64,000 nt of DNA, taken from assembly GCA_965205995.1 (NCBI GenBank), contig OZ242200.1:3534001-3598000 (forward strand), given 5' to 3'. Of this stretch, positions 32,453 to 41,841 are shown piece after piece. The stretch's first letter is position 1, and each line of letters opens with the position of its first letter. A model generated the notes under the pieces. The model saw only the letters and a program-made list of their open reading frames with translations. It made no database searches and was not told the origin of the DNA. Source of the stretch: MPNO01 sp965205995 (GTDB lineage Bacteria; Pseudomonadota; Alphaproteobacteria; MPNO01). Both the position numbers and the translations under genes were made by a program.

Positions 32453-34359
32453 TCGGCAGCCTCCGCCGTCGTCTCCGCCCACCAGCCGGCGTCGGGATCC
32501 TGCCAGCCCTCGGGCCAGTCCATCCCCCCGGCGGCGCGCGCGGCCTCGACATAGGGGCCGCGGTCGAACATCGGCAGCGCCCCGCGCCTGGCGCGAAGCT
32601 CCATCCGGCGCGCATCGGTCGCCGCCTTGTCGACCCCGGGCCGCGGACCTTCATGCTTGAGAATGACGCCGTATTCCTCGGCCGCGGATGGTTCGGATAC
32701 CAGCCCGCATTCGACGTCATAGGCGACCAGCCGGGGCTCGCGCAGCAAGGGATCGCCCCAGCCCCCGCCGCCGGTGGTCTGGATGCAGATCGTCGCGCCC
32801 GCCGGCACCTCGATATTGTCCGCCATTCCGGCGATCTCGCGCAGCTCGTCCGGGCCGTCCTCGACCGCGATCCGGTAGGTCGAGCCGGGCTTGCCGCCAT
32901 TGACCCCGTAGGTGTTGACCAGCGCGCGGTCGGCGTTGGAGAGCAAACGGCAGGGTTGCAGCGCGCGGATGCGCTTGTCGTAGCCGAACCCGCCGCGGCG
33001 AAATCCGGCGCCGCCGGAATCGCGGGCAAGGGCGAGCTTCTCCACCAGCACCGGGTATCGCGTTTCCGAAAACTCGGCCGGCAGGTTGCGCGAGTTGGGG
33101 ACGATGTGAACCACGTCCGAGCCGTCGGCCCAGGGCCGGCCGGGACCGCCGCCGCCGAGCACCTCGCGGAACAGGAAGAAATCCTTGTTCGAGGCGCGGC
33201 CGTGCAGCCCCCAGATCCGGATCGTCTCGTGATCCGCCGGCATCCGCCCGCCCGTCGCCTTGGACAATAGCGCGGCGAAGATGCCGAGCGAGCGCAGCAG
33301 GATGAAGAACCGCATCCCGGTCGCCTTGCCGAAATTGGGCGTGATCAGGGTCCCCTTCTCGGGGAATTTCACGTCGATGACGTCGAGCACGCCTTCGTTC
33401 ATGTCGATCTCGGCCGCGCGCTCCGGCGAGGCGGCGAGCGAGCGCAGCACCGGACCCATCCATTTGCGGACGAACTTGCCGTCGGAATAGTCGATCGCCC
33501 AGTTGATCGGCCCCTTCGCCTCGCGGCTGGTGCCGGTGAAGTCGAGCAGGATCCTGTCGGCGGTCTTGGTCATGGTGACGCGCATCGCGTGCAGCCGCGG
33601 CGCGTCGACCCCGTCATTCTCGATATAGTCTTCCCAGCTATAGACCCCGTCCTCGATCCTGGGCAGGAGCTCGCGCCGGATGGTCTCGGCGCAGTTCTCG
33701 ATCATCGCGTCGAACGCCGCTTCCAGCATGTCGGCGCCGTAGCGTTGGGCGAGCGCCACCACCCGCTTGGTCCCGAGCAAGGCGGCGCCGATCTCGGCAT
33801 CCAGATCGCCGCGGAGATGTTCCGACAGGCGCGAGTTGCGCTCGATGATGCGGAACGCCGCCTCGTTCACCTTGCCGCCCTCGTAGAGCTTGATGGGCGG
33901 GATCACCAGACCCTCGGTCCACATGTCCTCGGCATGCACCGGCAGGCTCCCGGGCACAGACCCGCCGACATCGTCGTGGTGGCCGAAGACCTGGGAGAAC
34001 CCGATCAGCCGGCCGTCATGGAAGATCGGCAGGGTCGAGCAGAGATCGGGGATGTGGCCGATGCCGCCCGACGAGTTGTAGGGGTCGTTCCAGAAGAAGA
34101 CATCGCCGGGCTCGATGTCGTCGGGGCCGAAATACTCGAACACCGGCTCGACCAGGGCCGAATAGGAGCGCCCGGTGAGCTTGCGCCCCCTGGCGTCGAA
34201 CAGGGCGACCCGGTAGTCGTGCTGGTCGCGGATCATCGGCGAACGCGACGTGCGCTCGACGGCGGCCTCGATCTCGAGCTCGGCGGAGCGGATGGTGCCG
34301 GTGATAATCTCCAGCTCGACCGGCCCGAGCTTGCGGGCCGTGTTCCGTCCTTCGCTCAT
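32449..34359 (-). CDS. Hydantoinase B / oxoprolinase subunit
   Basis: 636 residues from ATG 34359, overlapping the hyuA stop (ATGA). HyuB signatures are GDVFFWNDPYNSSGGIGHIP, FGHHDDVGGSVPGSLP, INWAIDYSDGKF and the C-terminal GGGGWGDPLLREP. With HyuA it forms an ATP-dependent ring-opening amidohydrolase acting on hydantoins, 5-oxoproline or acetophenone-carboxylase-type substrates. The C-terminal 80 residues beyond the usual glycine-rich end (GDPLLREPRLVAYDVECGLV onward) are longer than in short HyuB proteins. Confidence 0.92.
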   Translation of the reverse strand: MSEGRNTARKLGPVELEIITGTIRSAELEIEAAVERTSRSPMIRDQHDYRVALFDARGRKLTGRSYSALVEPVFEYFGPDDIEPGDVFFWNDPYNSSGGIGHIPDLCSTLPIFHDGRLIGFSQVFGHHDDVGGSVPGSLPVHAEDMWTEGLVIPPIKLYEGGKVNEAAFRIIERNSRLSEHLRGDLDAEIGAALLGTKRVVALAQRYGADMLEAAFDAMIENCAETIRRELLPRIEDGVYSWEDYIENDGVDAPRLHAMRVTMTKTADRILLDFTGTSREAKGPINWAIDYSDGKFVRKWMGPVLRSLAASPERAAEIDMNEGVLDVIDVKFPEKGTLITPNFGKATGMRFFILLRSLGIFAALLSKATGGRMPADHETIRIWGLHGRASNKDFFLFREVLGGGGPGRPWADGSDVVHIVPNSRNLPAEFSETRYPVLVEKLALARDSGGAGFRRGGFGYDKRIRALQPCRLLSNADRALVNTYGVNGGKPGSTYRIAVEDGPDELREIAGMADNIEVPAGATICIQTTGGGGWGDPLLREPRLVAYDVECGLVSEPSAAEEYGVILKHEGPRPGVDKAATDARRMELRARRGALPMFDRGPYVEAARAAGGMDWPEGWQDPDAGWWAETTAEAAE

Positions 34360-36407
34360 GGGGATTTCTCCAGGATGAGATTGCCGTAGCGGTCGGTGGT
34401 CGACCGCCAGGTCTCGGGGACCACGGTGGTCGATCCGTATTCCTCGATAATCGCCGGGCCGGCGACGCTGGCGCCGACGCCGAGGTCGCCGCGCTGCCAG
34501 ATGCCGCAATCGATCCAGCCGCCCGCGCGCCAATAGACCCGGCGCGACGCGACCGGCGCGGCGTCGCCGCCGCTGTCGTCGAGGGGGCGGATATCGGGCC
34601 GGTGCACGCGCCCGACCGCCTGGACCCTGAGGCTCACCACCTCGACATCCTGGCGGCCCTCGTAGTGGAAGCCGAAGGTCGCCTCATGCACGTCGTGGAA
34701 GTCGCGCCACATCGCCGCCACCGCATCGGCGCCGAGTTTGCCCGGCGGGATCGGCACCGGCACCTCATGGCCTTCCCCGACATAGCGGACATCGGCGCTG
34801 CGGACGACCTGGATGGCGTCGCGCGCGGCGCCTTCGGCCATGATCTCGCCCCGCCCCGTCTCTTCCAGCGCGCGCCACAGCGCATCGAGCTCTTCCGCGT
34901 CATGGGTCGACTGCTGGCGAACGCAGGTCCTGACATAGTCGCGCTTGATGTCGGACACGTGGAGCCCGAAGGCCGACAGATTACCCGGGTTGGGCGGCAG
35001 GATGGCGGTGGCGATGCCGAGAAAATCGGCGACCTCGGCGGCGAACAGACCGCCGGCACCGCCGAAGGCGACCATCGCATAGTCGCCGGGGTCGAGACCG
35101 CGCGAGGTGGTGACGCGGCGGATGCCGTGCACCTGGTTGGCCGAGGCGATTTCGAGCACCCCGGCCGCCGCTTCCTCGGCCGGGATATCGAGCCTGCGGC
35201 CGAGCGCCTGGTAAGCGGTGCGGGCGGCCCCGGCATCGAGCTTGAGCCCGCCGCCGATCAGCGCCCCGGGCAGCCGGCCGAGCACCAGCCCGGCATCGGT
35301 CACCGTGGGTTCGCTGCCGCCGCGCCGGTAGCAGATCGGCCCCGGGTCGGCGCCGGCGCTTTGCGGCCCCACCTTGAGCGCGCCGTAATCGTCGATCCAG
35401 GCGAGAGACCCGCCGCCGGTGCCGACGGTCTCGATATCCAGCATCGGCGACTTGACGGGGTAGCTCTCGATCACCGCGTGGCTGGTGAGCTGCGGCGTCA
35501 GATTCTGCACCAGCGAGACATCGGTCGACGTGCCGCCGACATCGAGGGTGAGCACATTCCGGTAATCGGCGAGCCGCGCCATATGGGTCGCGCCGAGGAC
35601 GCCGCCGGCAGGGCCGGACACCAGCATGGTGACGGGTTTCTCGGCCGCCTTGGCGCTGGAAACGATGCCGCCATTGGACTGCATGATGAGGAACGGCACC
35701 GCGCCGGAACGCTGCCGGATGCTGCGCTCGGCATGGCCGAGATAGGTCTTGCAGTAGGGCTTCACCATGACGTCGATCAGGGTCGTCATGGCGCGCTCGT
35801 ATTCGCGGTATTCCGGCAGCACGATCGAGGACAGGGAGATGTGGATATCCGGGTGGCGCCCGGCCACCAGCGCGCCCACCCGGTCCTCGTGCGCGGGGTT
35901 GGCATAGGCGTGGAGCAGGCAGACGGCGAGCCGGGTCACCCCGAGCGCCACCAGCTCGTCCGAAGCGGCGATGACGCTTTCCTCCTCGAGCGCCGCCAGC
36001 TCCGAGCCGTCATGGCGCATGCGCCCGGTCACCTCGCGCACCAGATGCAGCGGCACCAGGCGCCTGGGCTTTACCCAGAAGAACGAATTGCCGTAGCCGT
36101 CGGGGACCGACTGGCGGGCGATCTCGATGAGATGGCGGAAGCCGTTGGTCACCAGCAGGCCGAGGCCTTCGAACTTGTGCTCCAGCACCGCGTTGGTGGC
36201 CGTCGTCGTCCCGTGCAGGATCTGGCCGATATCGTTCCGCGCGGCGCCCGCCGCGCTCAGCACCTCGTCGATGCCGTTGAGCAGCCCGAGACTCGGATCG
36301 GCCGGCGTGCTCGGCGTCTTGATGGCGAACTGATCGCCGGTCTTGTCGTCGAGCGCGATCACGTCGGTGAACGTGCCGCCGGTGTCGATGGCTATGCGAA
36401 GCGCCAT
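34356..36407 (-). CDS. Hydantoinase A / oxoprolinase subunit
   Basis: 683 residues. ATPase motifs are IDTGGTFTDVIALDDKTG at the N-terminus, MQSNGGIVSSAKAAEKP, VSGPAGGVLGATH, LDVGGTSTDVSLVQ, GTGGGSLAWIDDYG and FGGAGGLFAAEVADFLGI. It is the ATP-binding partner of HyuB. The gene lies 49 bases downstream of the isochorismatase-family gene; that gap is AT-richer than its surroundings and may hold an internal promoter. Confidence 0.93.
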   Translation of the reverse strand: MALRIAIDTGGTFTDVIALDDKTGDQFAIKTPSTPADPSLGLLNGIDEVLSAAGAARNDIGQILHGTTTATNAVLEHKFEGLGLLVTNGFRHLIEIARQSVPDGYGNSFFWVKPRRLVPLHLVREVTGRMRHDGSELAALEEESVIAASDELVALGVTRLAVCLLHAYANPAHEDRVGALVAGRHPDIHISLSSIVLPEYREYERAMTTLIDVMVKPYCKTYLGHAERSIRQRSGAVPFLIMQSNGGIVSSAKAAEKPVTMLVSGPAGGVLGATHMARLADYRNVLTLDVGGTSTDVSLVQNLTPQLTSHAVIESYPVKSPMLDIETVGTGGGSLAWIDDYGALKVGPQSAGADPGPICYRRGGSEPTVTDAGLVLGRLPGALIGGGLKLDAGAARTAYQALGRRLDIPAEEAAAGVLEIASANQVHGIRRVTTSRGLDPGDYAMVAFGGAGGLFAAEVADFLGIATAILPPNPGNLSAFGLHVSDIKRDYVRTCVRQQSTHDAEELDALWRALEETGRGEIMAEGAARDAIQVVRSADVRYVGEGHEVPVPIPPGKLGADAVAAMWRDFHDVHEATFGFHYEGRQDVEVVSLRVQAVGRVHRPDIRPLDDSGGDAAPVASRRVYWRAGGWIDCGIWQRGDLGVGASVAGPAIIEEYGSTTVVPETWRSTTDRYGNLILEKSP

Positions 36408-36456
36408 GATTTTTCCGCTATATCAACACACTATCCGTGGCGGGATCACGATATTG

Positions 36457-37182
36457 TCACCCGCCCACGGCGTCAAACGCGCGCGCCTCGACGGCCTCGC
36501 CGGGTGCGGCCTGTGCGGCCCATTCGGCCAGCAGATCGGCCGAATCCATCACCAGACCCATATGGATCGAGACCATCTTGAGCGCCGCATCCTCCATCTC
36601 GTCATTGGTGCCGCGCACCAGGTCGCGGAGCACGACGACGCGGTAGTCGCGGTTGCTCGCATCGAAGGCGGCGTTGAGCACGCAGCAATCGGTGAACCCG
36701 CCATTCAGCACCACCGTCCGGATACCCATATTGCGCAGCAGGAAGTCGAGATCGGTGGGGTAGAACACCGACAGCCGCTTCTTGGTCTGGACGATCTGGT
36801 CGCCGGGCTCGACCCGGGTCTCGAACTCGGTCCAGCGGCTGCCCTCGATCGCGTGCGCATCGGCGTTGGGGATTTCCCCGACATAGAGCGGGAAGACCTG
36901 GCGCCAGGCCGACCGCAGCCCGTTGACGTCGTCCACCCCGCCTTTCCGCAGCACCGTCCTGACATGGACGATGGGAACGCCGAGCCGGCGCGTCCGGTCG
37001 TGGAACGCATCGATCGGTTCCACGATCTCGCGCGCCCGGGGCGCCGGGCACGGGCAGTCGGGCGTGTCCGCGAGGTGGCCCCGATGCATGTCGATCGACA
37101 CCACCGCCGATTTGGCCGCATCGGCGTAGAGTTCGAACCCGTCCGGCAGGACGCGGCGTTCGCCATAGACATAAGCCTCCAT
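36457..37182 (-). CDS. Isochorismatase-family cysteine hydrolase
   Basis: 241 residues. The Asp-Lys-Cys catalytic set of this superfamily can be seen: Asp in VVSIDMHRGHL, Lys in TKKRLSVFYPTDLDFLL, and Cys in NGGFTDCCVLNAAFDASNRD. The family includes N-carbamoylsarcosine amidase, nicotinamidase and biuret hydrolase. Next to hyuAB this makes a carbamoyl-amino-acid or ureide amidohydrolase attractive, but that is inference. The gene starts 9 bases after the Rieske oxygenase stop. Confidence 0.88.
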   Translation of the reverse strand: MEAYVYGERRVLPDGFELYADAAKSAVVSIDMHRGHLADTPDCPCPAPRAREIVEPIDAFHDRTRRLGVPIVHVRTVLRKGGVDDVNGLRSAWRQVFPLYVGEIPNADAHAIEGSRWTEFETRVEPGDQIVQTKKRLSVFYPTDLDFLLRNMGIRTVVLNGGFTDCCVLNAAFDASNRDYRVVVLRDLVRGTNDEMEDAALKMVSIHMGLVMDSADLLAEWAAQAAPGEAVEARAFDAVGG

Positions 37183-37191
37183 CTCTGCCCC

Positions 37192-38553
37192 CTAGTGTCC
37201 TCTGCCGTTCTCGCTTTCCGCATAGGCGGCGATCAGCCGGCGGATACGTGCGTCGCGGTCGGCGGCGCCCTGATGCGCGCCAGCGAGATTGATCTCGGTG
37301 ATCTTCTCCCCGACCCGCTGCAGCAGCGCATCGTCCCCGCCATTGGCGGCGGGCGGGATTCGCACCACCGTATCATGGCAATAGGTCGGGATCCGGCCGC
37401 CGGCCCGGATTTCCGATGCCTTGGGATCGCCGCCCGCCGCGACGCGCCGGATCTCGCTTCGCAGCAGCTTGCGCAGCATCAGCACGCCCTTGTCGGTGGC
37501 GGTCATGTGTTCGAGCGCATGGACGGCGATCGGCCGCTGGCTGGTCTGGGCGTCGAAATCGCCCGGGATGCGCTGGCGGTCCTCGTGGCCCCGGGCGCCG
37601 TCCTGGCCGAAGAAGTCGACGGTCTCGGGGCCGCATTGGTCCTCGTCGGCGTTGTTGCCGGGATCGCCGTCCGGGTGGAAGTGACGCCAGCCGATGATGC
37701 GGCAGGTCCGGTTGTCCACCGGCGTGGTCCAGCGGGTGATGCCGGTCCGCATATAGAGCTTGGTTTCCTGGCCGTCCTCCCAGATATGGCCGACCTGGGC
37801 GATATTGCCGAAAACGATGTCGTTCGAGCGCACCCAGACATTGTCGCCCCAGCGCCTCGTGGTGATGTAGATCATACCCGTGGGGGTGTCGCGGAACTCG
37901 GTCACCGGGAGTTCGCCCCAGGCATCGGCGAACTGGGAAAAGCTGATCCTCGTATGCAGGAACACCGCATGCGCCGGGTCCATCACGTTTTCCTGCACCT
38001 GGAGCCAGTTGCAGGGATAGGTGATGTAATAGGGGACCAGCCGGTCGTCGGGCATGGCGAAGCTGTCATAGGGCGCGAATTCCGGTCGCTTTTCCGGCGG
38101 TCCCATATAGGCGAAGACCAGCCCGCCGTGCTCCTCCACCGGGTAGGCGCCGTGATAGAGCCGGTCCTTGAGCGTGCTGGCCGGCGGCTCGCCGGGCGTC
38201 TCGAGGATCCGCCCGTCGGGCGCGAACAGCCAGCTATGATAGCAGCAGCGGAGGCCCCGGGGCTCGACGACGCCGTATTCGAGCGAGGCGCCGCGATGGC
38301 TGCAATGCAGGTCGAGAAGCCCCCATTCGCCGCCGCGGCTGCGGAACAGCACCAGATCCTCGCCGAACATGCGCAGCTTGAGCGGCAGTTCGCCGACTTC
38401 GGAGGCGAGTGCGATGGGCTGCCAGAAGCGCCTCAGATATTCGCCGCAGGCCGAGCCGCGCTCGACATGGGTGAGTTCGGTGTCTTCTTGCGGCGCCGGC
38501 GGGTTGTGGTAGGCGCCGTAGGGCGTGCGCAGGAAATGCTTCTGCCCGGCCAT
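37192..38553 (-). CDS. Rieske non-haem iron oxygenase (phthalate/vanillate-oxygenase type)
   Basis: 453 residues. The Rieske centre is Cys84-x-His86 (LHCSHRGAS) and Cys103-x2-His106 (CCYHSWLF). The mononuclear iron site follows in the region VMDPAHAVFLHTRIS (D-P-A-H-x4-H). It is a single-component terminal oxygenase of the phthalate 4,5-dioxygenase/vanillate demethylase type, needing an external reductase that is not in the window. It is the first gene of the long minus-strand run and diverges from the luciferase-like gene over 125 bases. Confidence 0.92.
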   Translation of the reverse strand: MAGQKHFLRTPYGAYHNPPAPQEDTELTHVERGSACGEYLRRFWQPIALASEVGELPLKLRMFGEDLVLFRSRGGEWGLLDLHCSHRGASLEYGVVEPRGLRCCYHSWLFAPDGRILETPGEPPASTLKDRLYHGAYPVEEHGGLVFAYMGPPEKRPEFAPYDSFAMPDDRLVPYYITYPCNWLQVQENVMDPAHAVFLHTRISFSQFADAWGELPVTEFRDTPTGMIYITTRRWGDNVWVRSNDIVFGNIAQVGHIWEDGQETKLYMRTGITRWTTPVDNRTCRIIGWRHFHPDGDPGNNADEDQCGPETVDFFGQDGARGHEDRQRIPGDFDAQTSQRPIAVHALEHMTATDKGVLMLRKLLRSEIRRVAAGGDPKASEIRAGGRIPTYCHDTVVRIPPAANGGDDALLQRVGEKITEINLAGAHQGAADRDARIRRLIAAYAESENGRGH

Positions 38554-38678
38554 CTGTCCTACTCCTCAATGGCGTGGCGCGAATGCTAAGGCGCGAACGG
38601 GCGCGCGGAAACGATAAATTGCCGGGCCGCGGGCCGGCTGCTAGCGTTCGCTGGGCGCGGCGGGATCTGTGAGGCGGG

Positions 38679-39830
38679 ATGGAGCGGCGGCGGATTCGGT
38701 TCGGGAGCTTCCTCGCGCCGTTCCATTCGGTGCGCGAGAACCCGACGCTCGCGCTCGACCGCGATCTCGCATTGATCGAGCATCTCGACCGGCTCGGCTT
38801 CGACGAAATCTGGGTGGGCGAGCACCATTCGGGCGGGATGGAGATCGTCGCCTCGCCCGAAATCTTCATCGCCGCGGCGGCCGAGCGGACAGGGCGGATC
38901 GGGCTCGGGACGGGCGTTGTCACCCTGCCCTACCATCACCCGTTCATGGTCGCCGAGCGCATCAACCAGCTCGATCATCAAACCAGGGGGCGGGTGATGT
39001 TCGGCGTCGGCGCCGGCGCGCTGCCCTACGATGCCGACATGATCGGGGTCGATGTCGAGCGTATCCGCGACATGATGACGGAGGCGCTCGACGTTATCGT
39101 CCCGCTGCTCGACGGCGAGACGGTGAGCCGCAGGACCGACTGGTTCGAGCTCCGCGAGGCCCGGCTCCAGCTCGCGCCCTTCACCCGGCCGCGGGTGGAG
39201 CTTGCCGTCCCCTCGGTGGTGTCCCCGTCCGGCCCCCGCGCCGCCGGCAAATACGGCATGAGCCTGTTGTCGACCGCCGCCACCACCCAGGCCGCGTTCG
39301 AGGCCCTGCCCGACACCTGGCGGATCTGCGCCGACGAGGCGAAGGCGCATGGCCGGGTTGCCGAGCGAGCGCGCTGGCGGCTGGTCGGGCCGGTCCATGT
39401 CGCGGAGACCCGCGAGCGGGCGCGCGCCAATGTCCGCTTCGGCATCCAAGAATGGCTGCATTACTTCGCCCATGTCGCCCACCTGCCGCTCGACGCGACC
39501 GGCGAGGGCGACGTGGATTCGGACATCGATGCGCTGATCGGCTCCAGGGTCGCGGTGATCGGAACGCCGGACGACATGATCGCCCAGATCGAGCGGCTGG
39601 AGCGCCAGTCGGGCGGGTTCGGCGTCTTTCTGGACATGGCGCATAACTGGGCCGATTTCGAGCAGACAAAGCGCAGCTACGAGCTCATCGCCCGCTATGT
39701 CATGCCGCGCTTCGACGGCCGCGGAGGGCGGCAGGAAGAGGCCTATCGCTGGGCCATGGAGAAAAAGCCGGTGCTGGCGGAACGGCGCCAGGCCGGCATC
39801 GACAAGGCGATCCGGGACCTTGGACCTTAA
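38679..39830 (+). CDS. Luciferase-like (LLM class) flavin-dependent monooxygenase
   Basis: 383 residues, ATG with GAGGCGGG upstream. TIM-barrel LLM features are FDEIWVGEHHSGGMEIVASP, RTGRIGLGTGVVTLPYHHP, and VAERINQLDHQTRGRVMFGV. It resembles alkanal/limonene/alkanesulfonate-type FMNH2-dependent oxygenases. It is monocistronic as far as can be seen, and its stop shares the palindrome TTAA with the stop of the convergent dehydratase gene. Confidence 0.88.
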   Translation: MERRRIRFGSFLAPFHSVRENPTLALDRDLALIEHLDRLGFDEIWVGEHHSGGMEIVASPEIFIAAAAERTGRIGLGTGVVTLPYHHPFMVAERINQLDHQTRGRVMFGVGAGALPYDADMIGVDVERIRDMMTEALDVIVPLLDGETVSRRTDWFELREARLQLAPFTRPRVELAVPSVVSPSGPRAAGKYGMSLLSTAATTQAAFEALPDTWRICADEAKAHGRVAERARWRLVGPVHVAETRERARANVRFGIQEWLHYFAHVAHLPLDATGEGDVDSDIDALIGSRVAVIGTPDDMIAQIERLERQSGGFGVFLDMAHNWADFEQTKRSYELIARYVMPRFDGRGGRQEEAYRWAMEKKPVLAERRQAGIDKAIRDLGP

Positions 39831-40708
39831 TCCTCGAAAGTGATTTCCGCCGTCTGGGCGATGCCGCCGGCGGGGGTGAGCGCCCACAGCCGGCCCGCGC
39901 CCGCGCCCGGCCCCGGCGCGCCGGCGACGGTGAAGGGAGTGCCGTCGAAAAGCGGCGCGAGCGCGCGGACCGCGTAGCTCGTGAGTGTCGCCCGTGGCCG
40001 CGAGCGGCGGAACAGGTCGAGCAGCAGCGCGGTGATCAGATTGCCGTGCACCAGCAGGCCCGGATAGCCCTCGACCCCGGTCACGTAGTCGCGGTCGTAA
40101 TGGATCCGGTGGCTGTTCATGGTGAGCGCCGAATAGCGGAACAGCAGAACGGGCGTCGGGTCGACCTCGCGCGACCAGACCGCCTCGATCTCGGGCGCCG
40201 CCCGCAGCGCCGGCGGTGCCGGCGGTGCCGCCGTGCCGACCGGATCGGCCGGGCGATAGACGGTGCTGTGCTCCTCGTGGGTCGCGAGGCCGTCCTCGCC
40301 GAAGATCTCGTGGTGCACGGTGACGAAGCAAAGCACGCCCGACCGCCCGCTCTTCGGCACCACGTCGACGATCGTGGAGACCCGCCTCGCCGTCTCTCCG
40401 ACGCGCAGGGGGCGGTCGAACCGCATGTGCACGCCCGCCCACATGCGGCGCGGCAACGGCACCGGGGGCATGAAGCCGCCCTTCGCCTTGTGCCCGTCGG
40501 GTCCGGTGTCGCAGAGCTTCACGACTTCCGGGAAGTAGTACCAGTGCCAGCCCGGCGGGATCGGATCGCCGTCCTTCAACTGCGGATCGTCGCGGTCGAA
40601 AGTGGCGGCCAGAATGTCGGCGGGGGCGGCGGTGATAAGCCCGGTCGCGGTCTCACCCCGCCCGATCCAGCCGCGCGCGCGCTCAAGCGCTTCGTCCAGC
40701 CCGGTCAT
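39827..40708 (-). CDS. MaoC-like acyl-CoA hydratase (FAS1-like dehydratase domain)
   Basis: 293 residues with two hot-dog halves. The N-terminal half is the FAS1-like dehydratase domain (PPGWHWYYFPEVVKLCDTGP, LPRRMWAGVHMRFDRPLRVG). The C-terminal half has RIHYDRDYVTGVEGYPGLLVHG, the hydratase-2-type Asp/His motif region. This architecture is found in mesaconyl-C4-CoA hydratase and itaconyl-CoA or 3-hydroxyacyl-CoA dehydratases. It overlaps the CaiB-family gene by 4 bases, so it probably works on the CoA ester that the transferase makes. Confidence 0.85.
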   Translation of the reverse strand: MTGLDEALERARGWIGRGETATGLITAAPADILAATFDRDDPQLKDGDPIPPGWHWYYFPEVVKLCDTGPDGHKAKGGFMPPVPLPRRMWAGVHMRFDRPLRVGETARRVSTIVDVVPKSGRSGVLCFVTVHHEIFGEDGLATHEEHSTVYRPADPVGTAAPPAPPALRAAPEIEAVWSREVDPTPVLLFRYSALTMNSHRIHYDRDYVTGVEGYPGLLVHGNLITALLLDLFRRSRPRATLTSYAVRALAPLFDGTPFTVAGAPGPGAGAGRLWALTPAGGIAQTAEITFED

Positions 40709-41841
40709 GCGGCGAACTCGCGGCGGATGGTTTCGCTATCGGCGCCGGCCTCCGGCACCGGTCCGAGGCTGCGGGCGGCGCGGTCGATCCGCGCCGGCGG
40801 CGCGACGAGGTCGACCGGACCGCTCGCGGTACCGATGCCGGCACGCCGGAGCGCCGGGTGCTGCGCGAGACCGCCGACATCGTTGACCTCGCCGAAGGCG
40901 ATCCTCGCCCGGCGCAGTCTTTCGATCAGCGCGCCCCGGTCGATCGCGGTGAAGACCTCGTGGACAATCGCATCGAAGGGCTCGCGGTTGTCGAGCCGCG
41001 CGATGTTGCTCTCGAAGCGCGCATCGCCCGGCAGCTCCGGCCGCTCCAGCACCTCGGCGCAGAGCCGCGCGAACTCGCGCTCGTTCTGGATCGCGATCAG
41101 GATCGGCGTGCCCCCCTTGGTCGGATAGGCCCCGTAGGGGTGGATCGAGGGGTGGTTGAGCCCGATCCGGGGCGGCCCCCTGCCGTCGGACTCCCAGTGC
41201 AGCAGCGGCACCGTCATCCAGTCGGCCATGCCGGCGAACAGCGAGGTTTCGATGGCGCAGCCCGCGCCGCTGGCGGCGCGCGCGATCGCCGCCTCCAGCA
41301 CCGCCATGTAGCTGTACATGCCGCAGGCGATGTCGCAGACAGAGACCCCGACGCGGCCCGGCCCCTCGGGCCCGCCGGTCACCGAGCACAGGCCGGATTC
41401 GGCCTGCACCAGGAGGTCGTAGGCCTTCATGTCGGAATAGGCGCCCTCCGCGCCGTAGCCGCTGATGTCGACCGTGATCAGACGCGGGTTGCGGGCGCGC
41501 AGATCGTCCGAAGCGAACCCCGCGCGCGCCGCCGCTCCGGGCGCCAGGTTCTGGATGAACACATCCGCCCGCTCCAGGATCCGGTAGAGCAGCGCCCGGT
41601 CGCCCGGATCCTTGATGTCGGCGGTGAGCGATTCCTTGCCGCGGTTGAGCCAGACGAAATAGGCGCTCTCGCCGTTGGCGAAATTGTCGTATTTCCGCGC
41701 GAAATCGCCGCCCTCGCGCTCGATCTTGATGACCCGCGCGCCGGCGTCGGCGAGGCGCGAGGAGCAATAGGGCGCCGCCACCGCCTGTTCCATCGACACG
41801 ACCAGCAGGCCGTCGAGCGGGCGCATCGCGCCGCCCGCCAT
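40705..41841 (-). CDS. CaiB/BaiF family CoA-transferase
   Basis: 378 residues from ATG 41841, whose first base is shared with the acyl-CoA dehydrogenase stop (TGATG). The family III signature is complete: PLDGLLVVSMEQAVAAPYCS at the N-terminus, GARVIKIEREGGDFARKY, and the catalytic Asp in SVCDIACGMYSYMAVLEAA. FVWLNRGKESLTADIK is also typical. It moves CoA between a donor such as succinyl-CoA and a dicarboxylic or branched acid. The trio acyl-CoA dehydrogenase / CaiB / dehydratase suggests a beta-oxidation-like route for one acid. Confidence 0.92.
   Translation of the reverse strand: MAGGAMRPLDGLLVVSMEQAVAAPYCSSRLADAGARVIKIEREGGDFARKYDNFANGESAYFVWLNRGKESLTADIKDPGDRALLYRILERADVFIQNLAPGAAARAGFASDDLRARNPRLITVDISGYGAEGAYSDMKAYDLLVQAESGLCSVTGGPEGPGRVGVSVCDIACGMYSYMAVLEAAIARAASGAGCAIETSLFAGMADWMTVPLLHWESDGRGPPRIGLNHPSIHPYGAYPTKGGTPILIAIQNEREFARLCAEVLERPELPGDARFESNIARLDNREPFDAIVHEVFTAIDRGALIERLRRARIAFGEVNDVGGLAQHPALRRAGIGTASGPVDLVAPPARIDRAARSLGPVPEAGADSETIRREFAA

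Noticed and set aside
38586..40442. A 618-codon minus-strand frame spanning the luciferase-like gene
   Set aside because: It joins shadow sequence of the dehydratase and of the opposite luciferase-like gene and has no domain.
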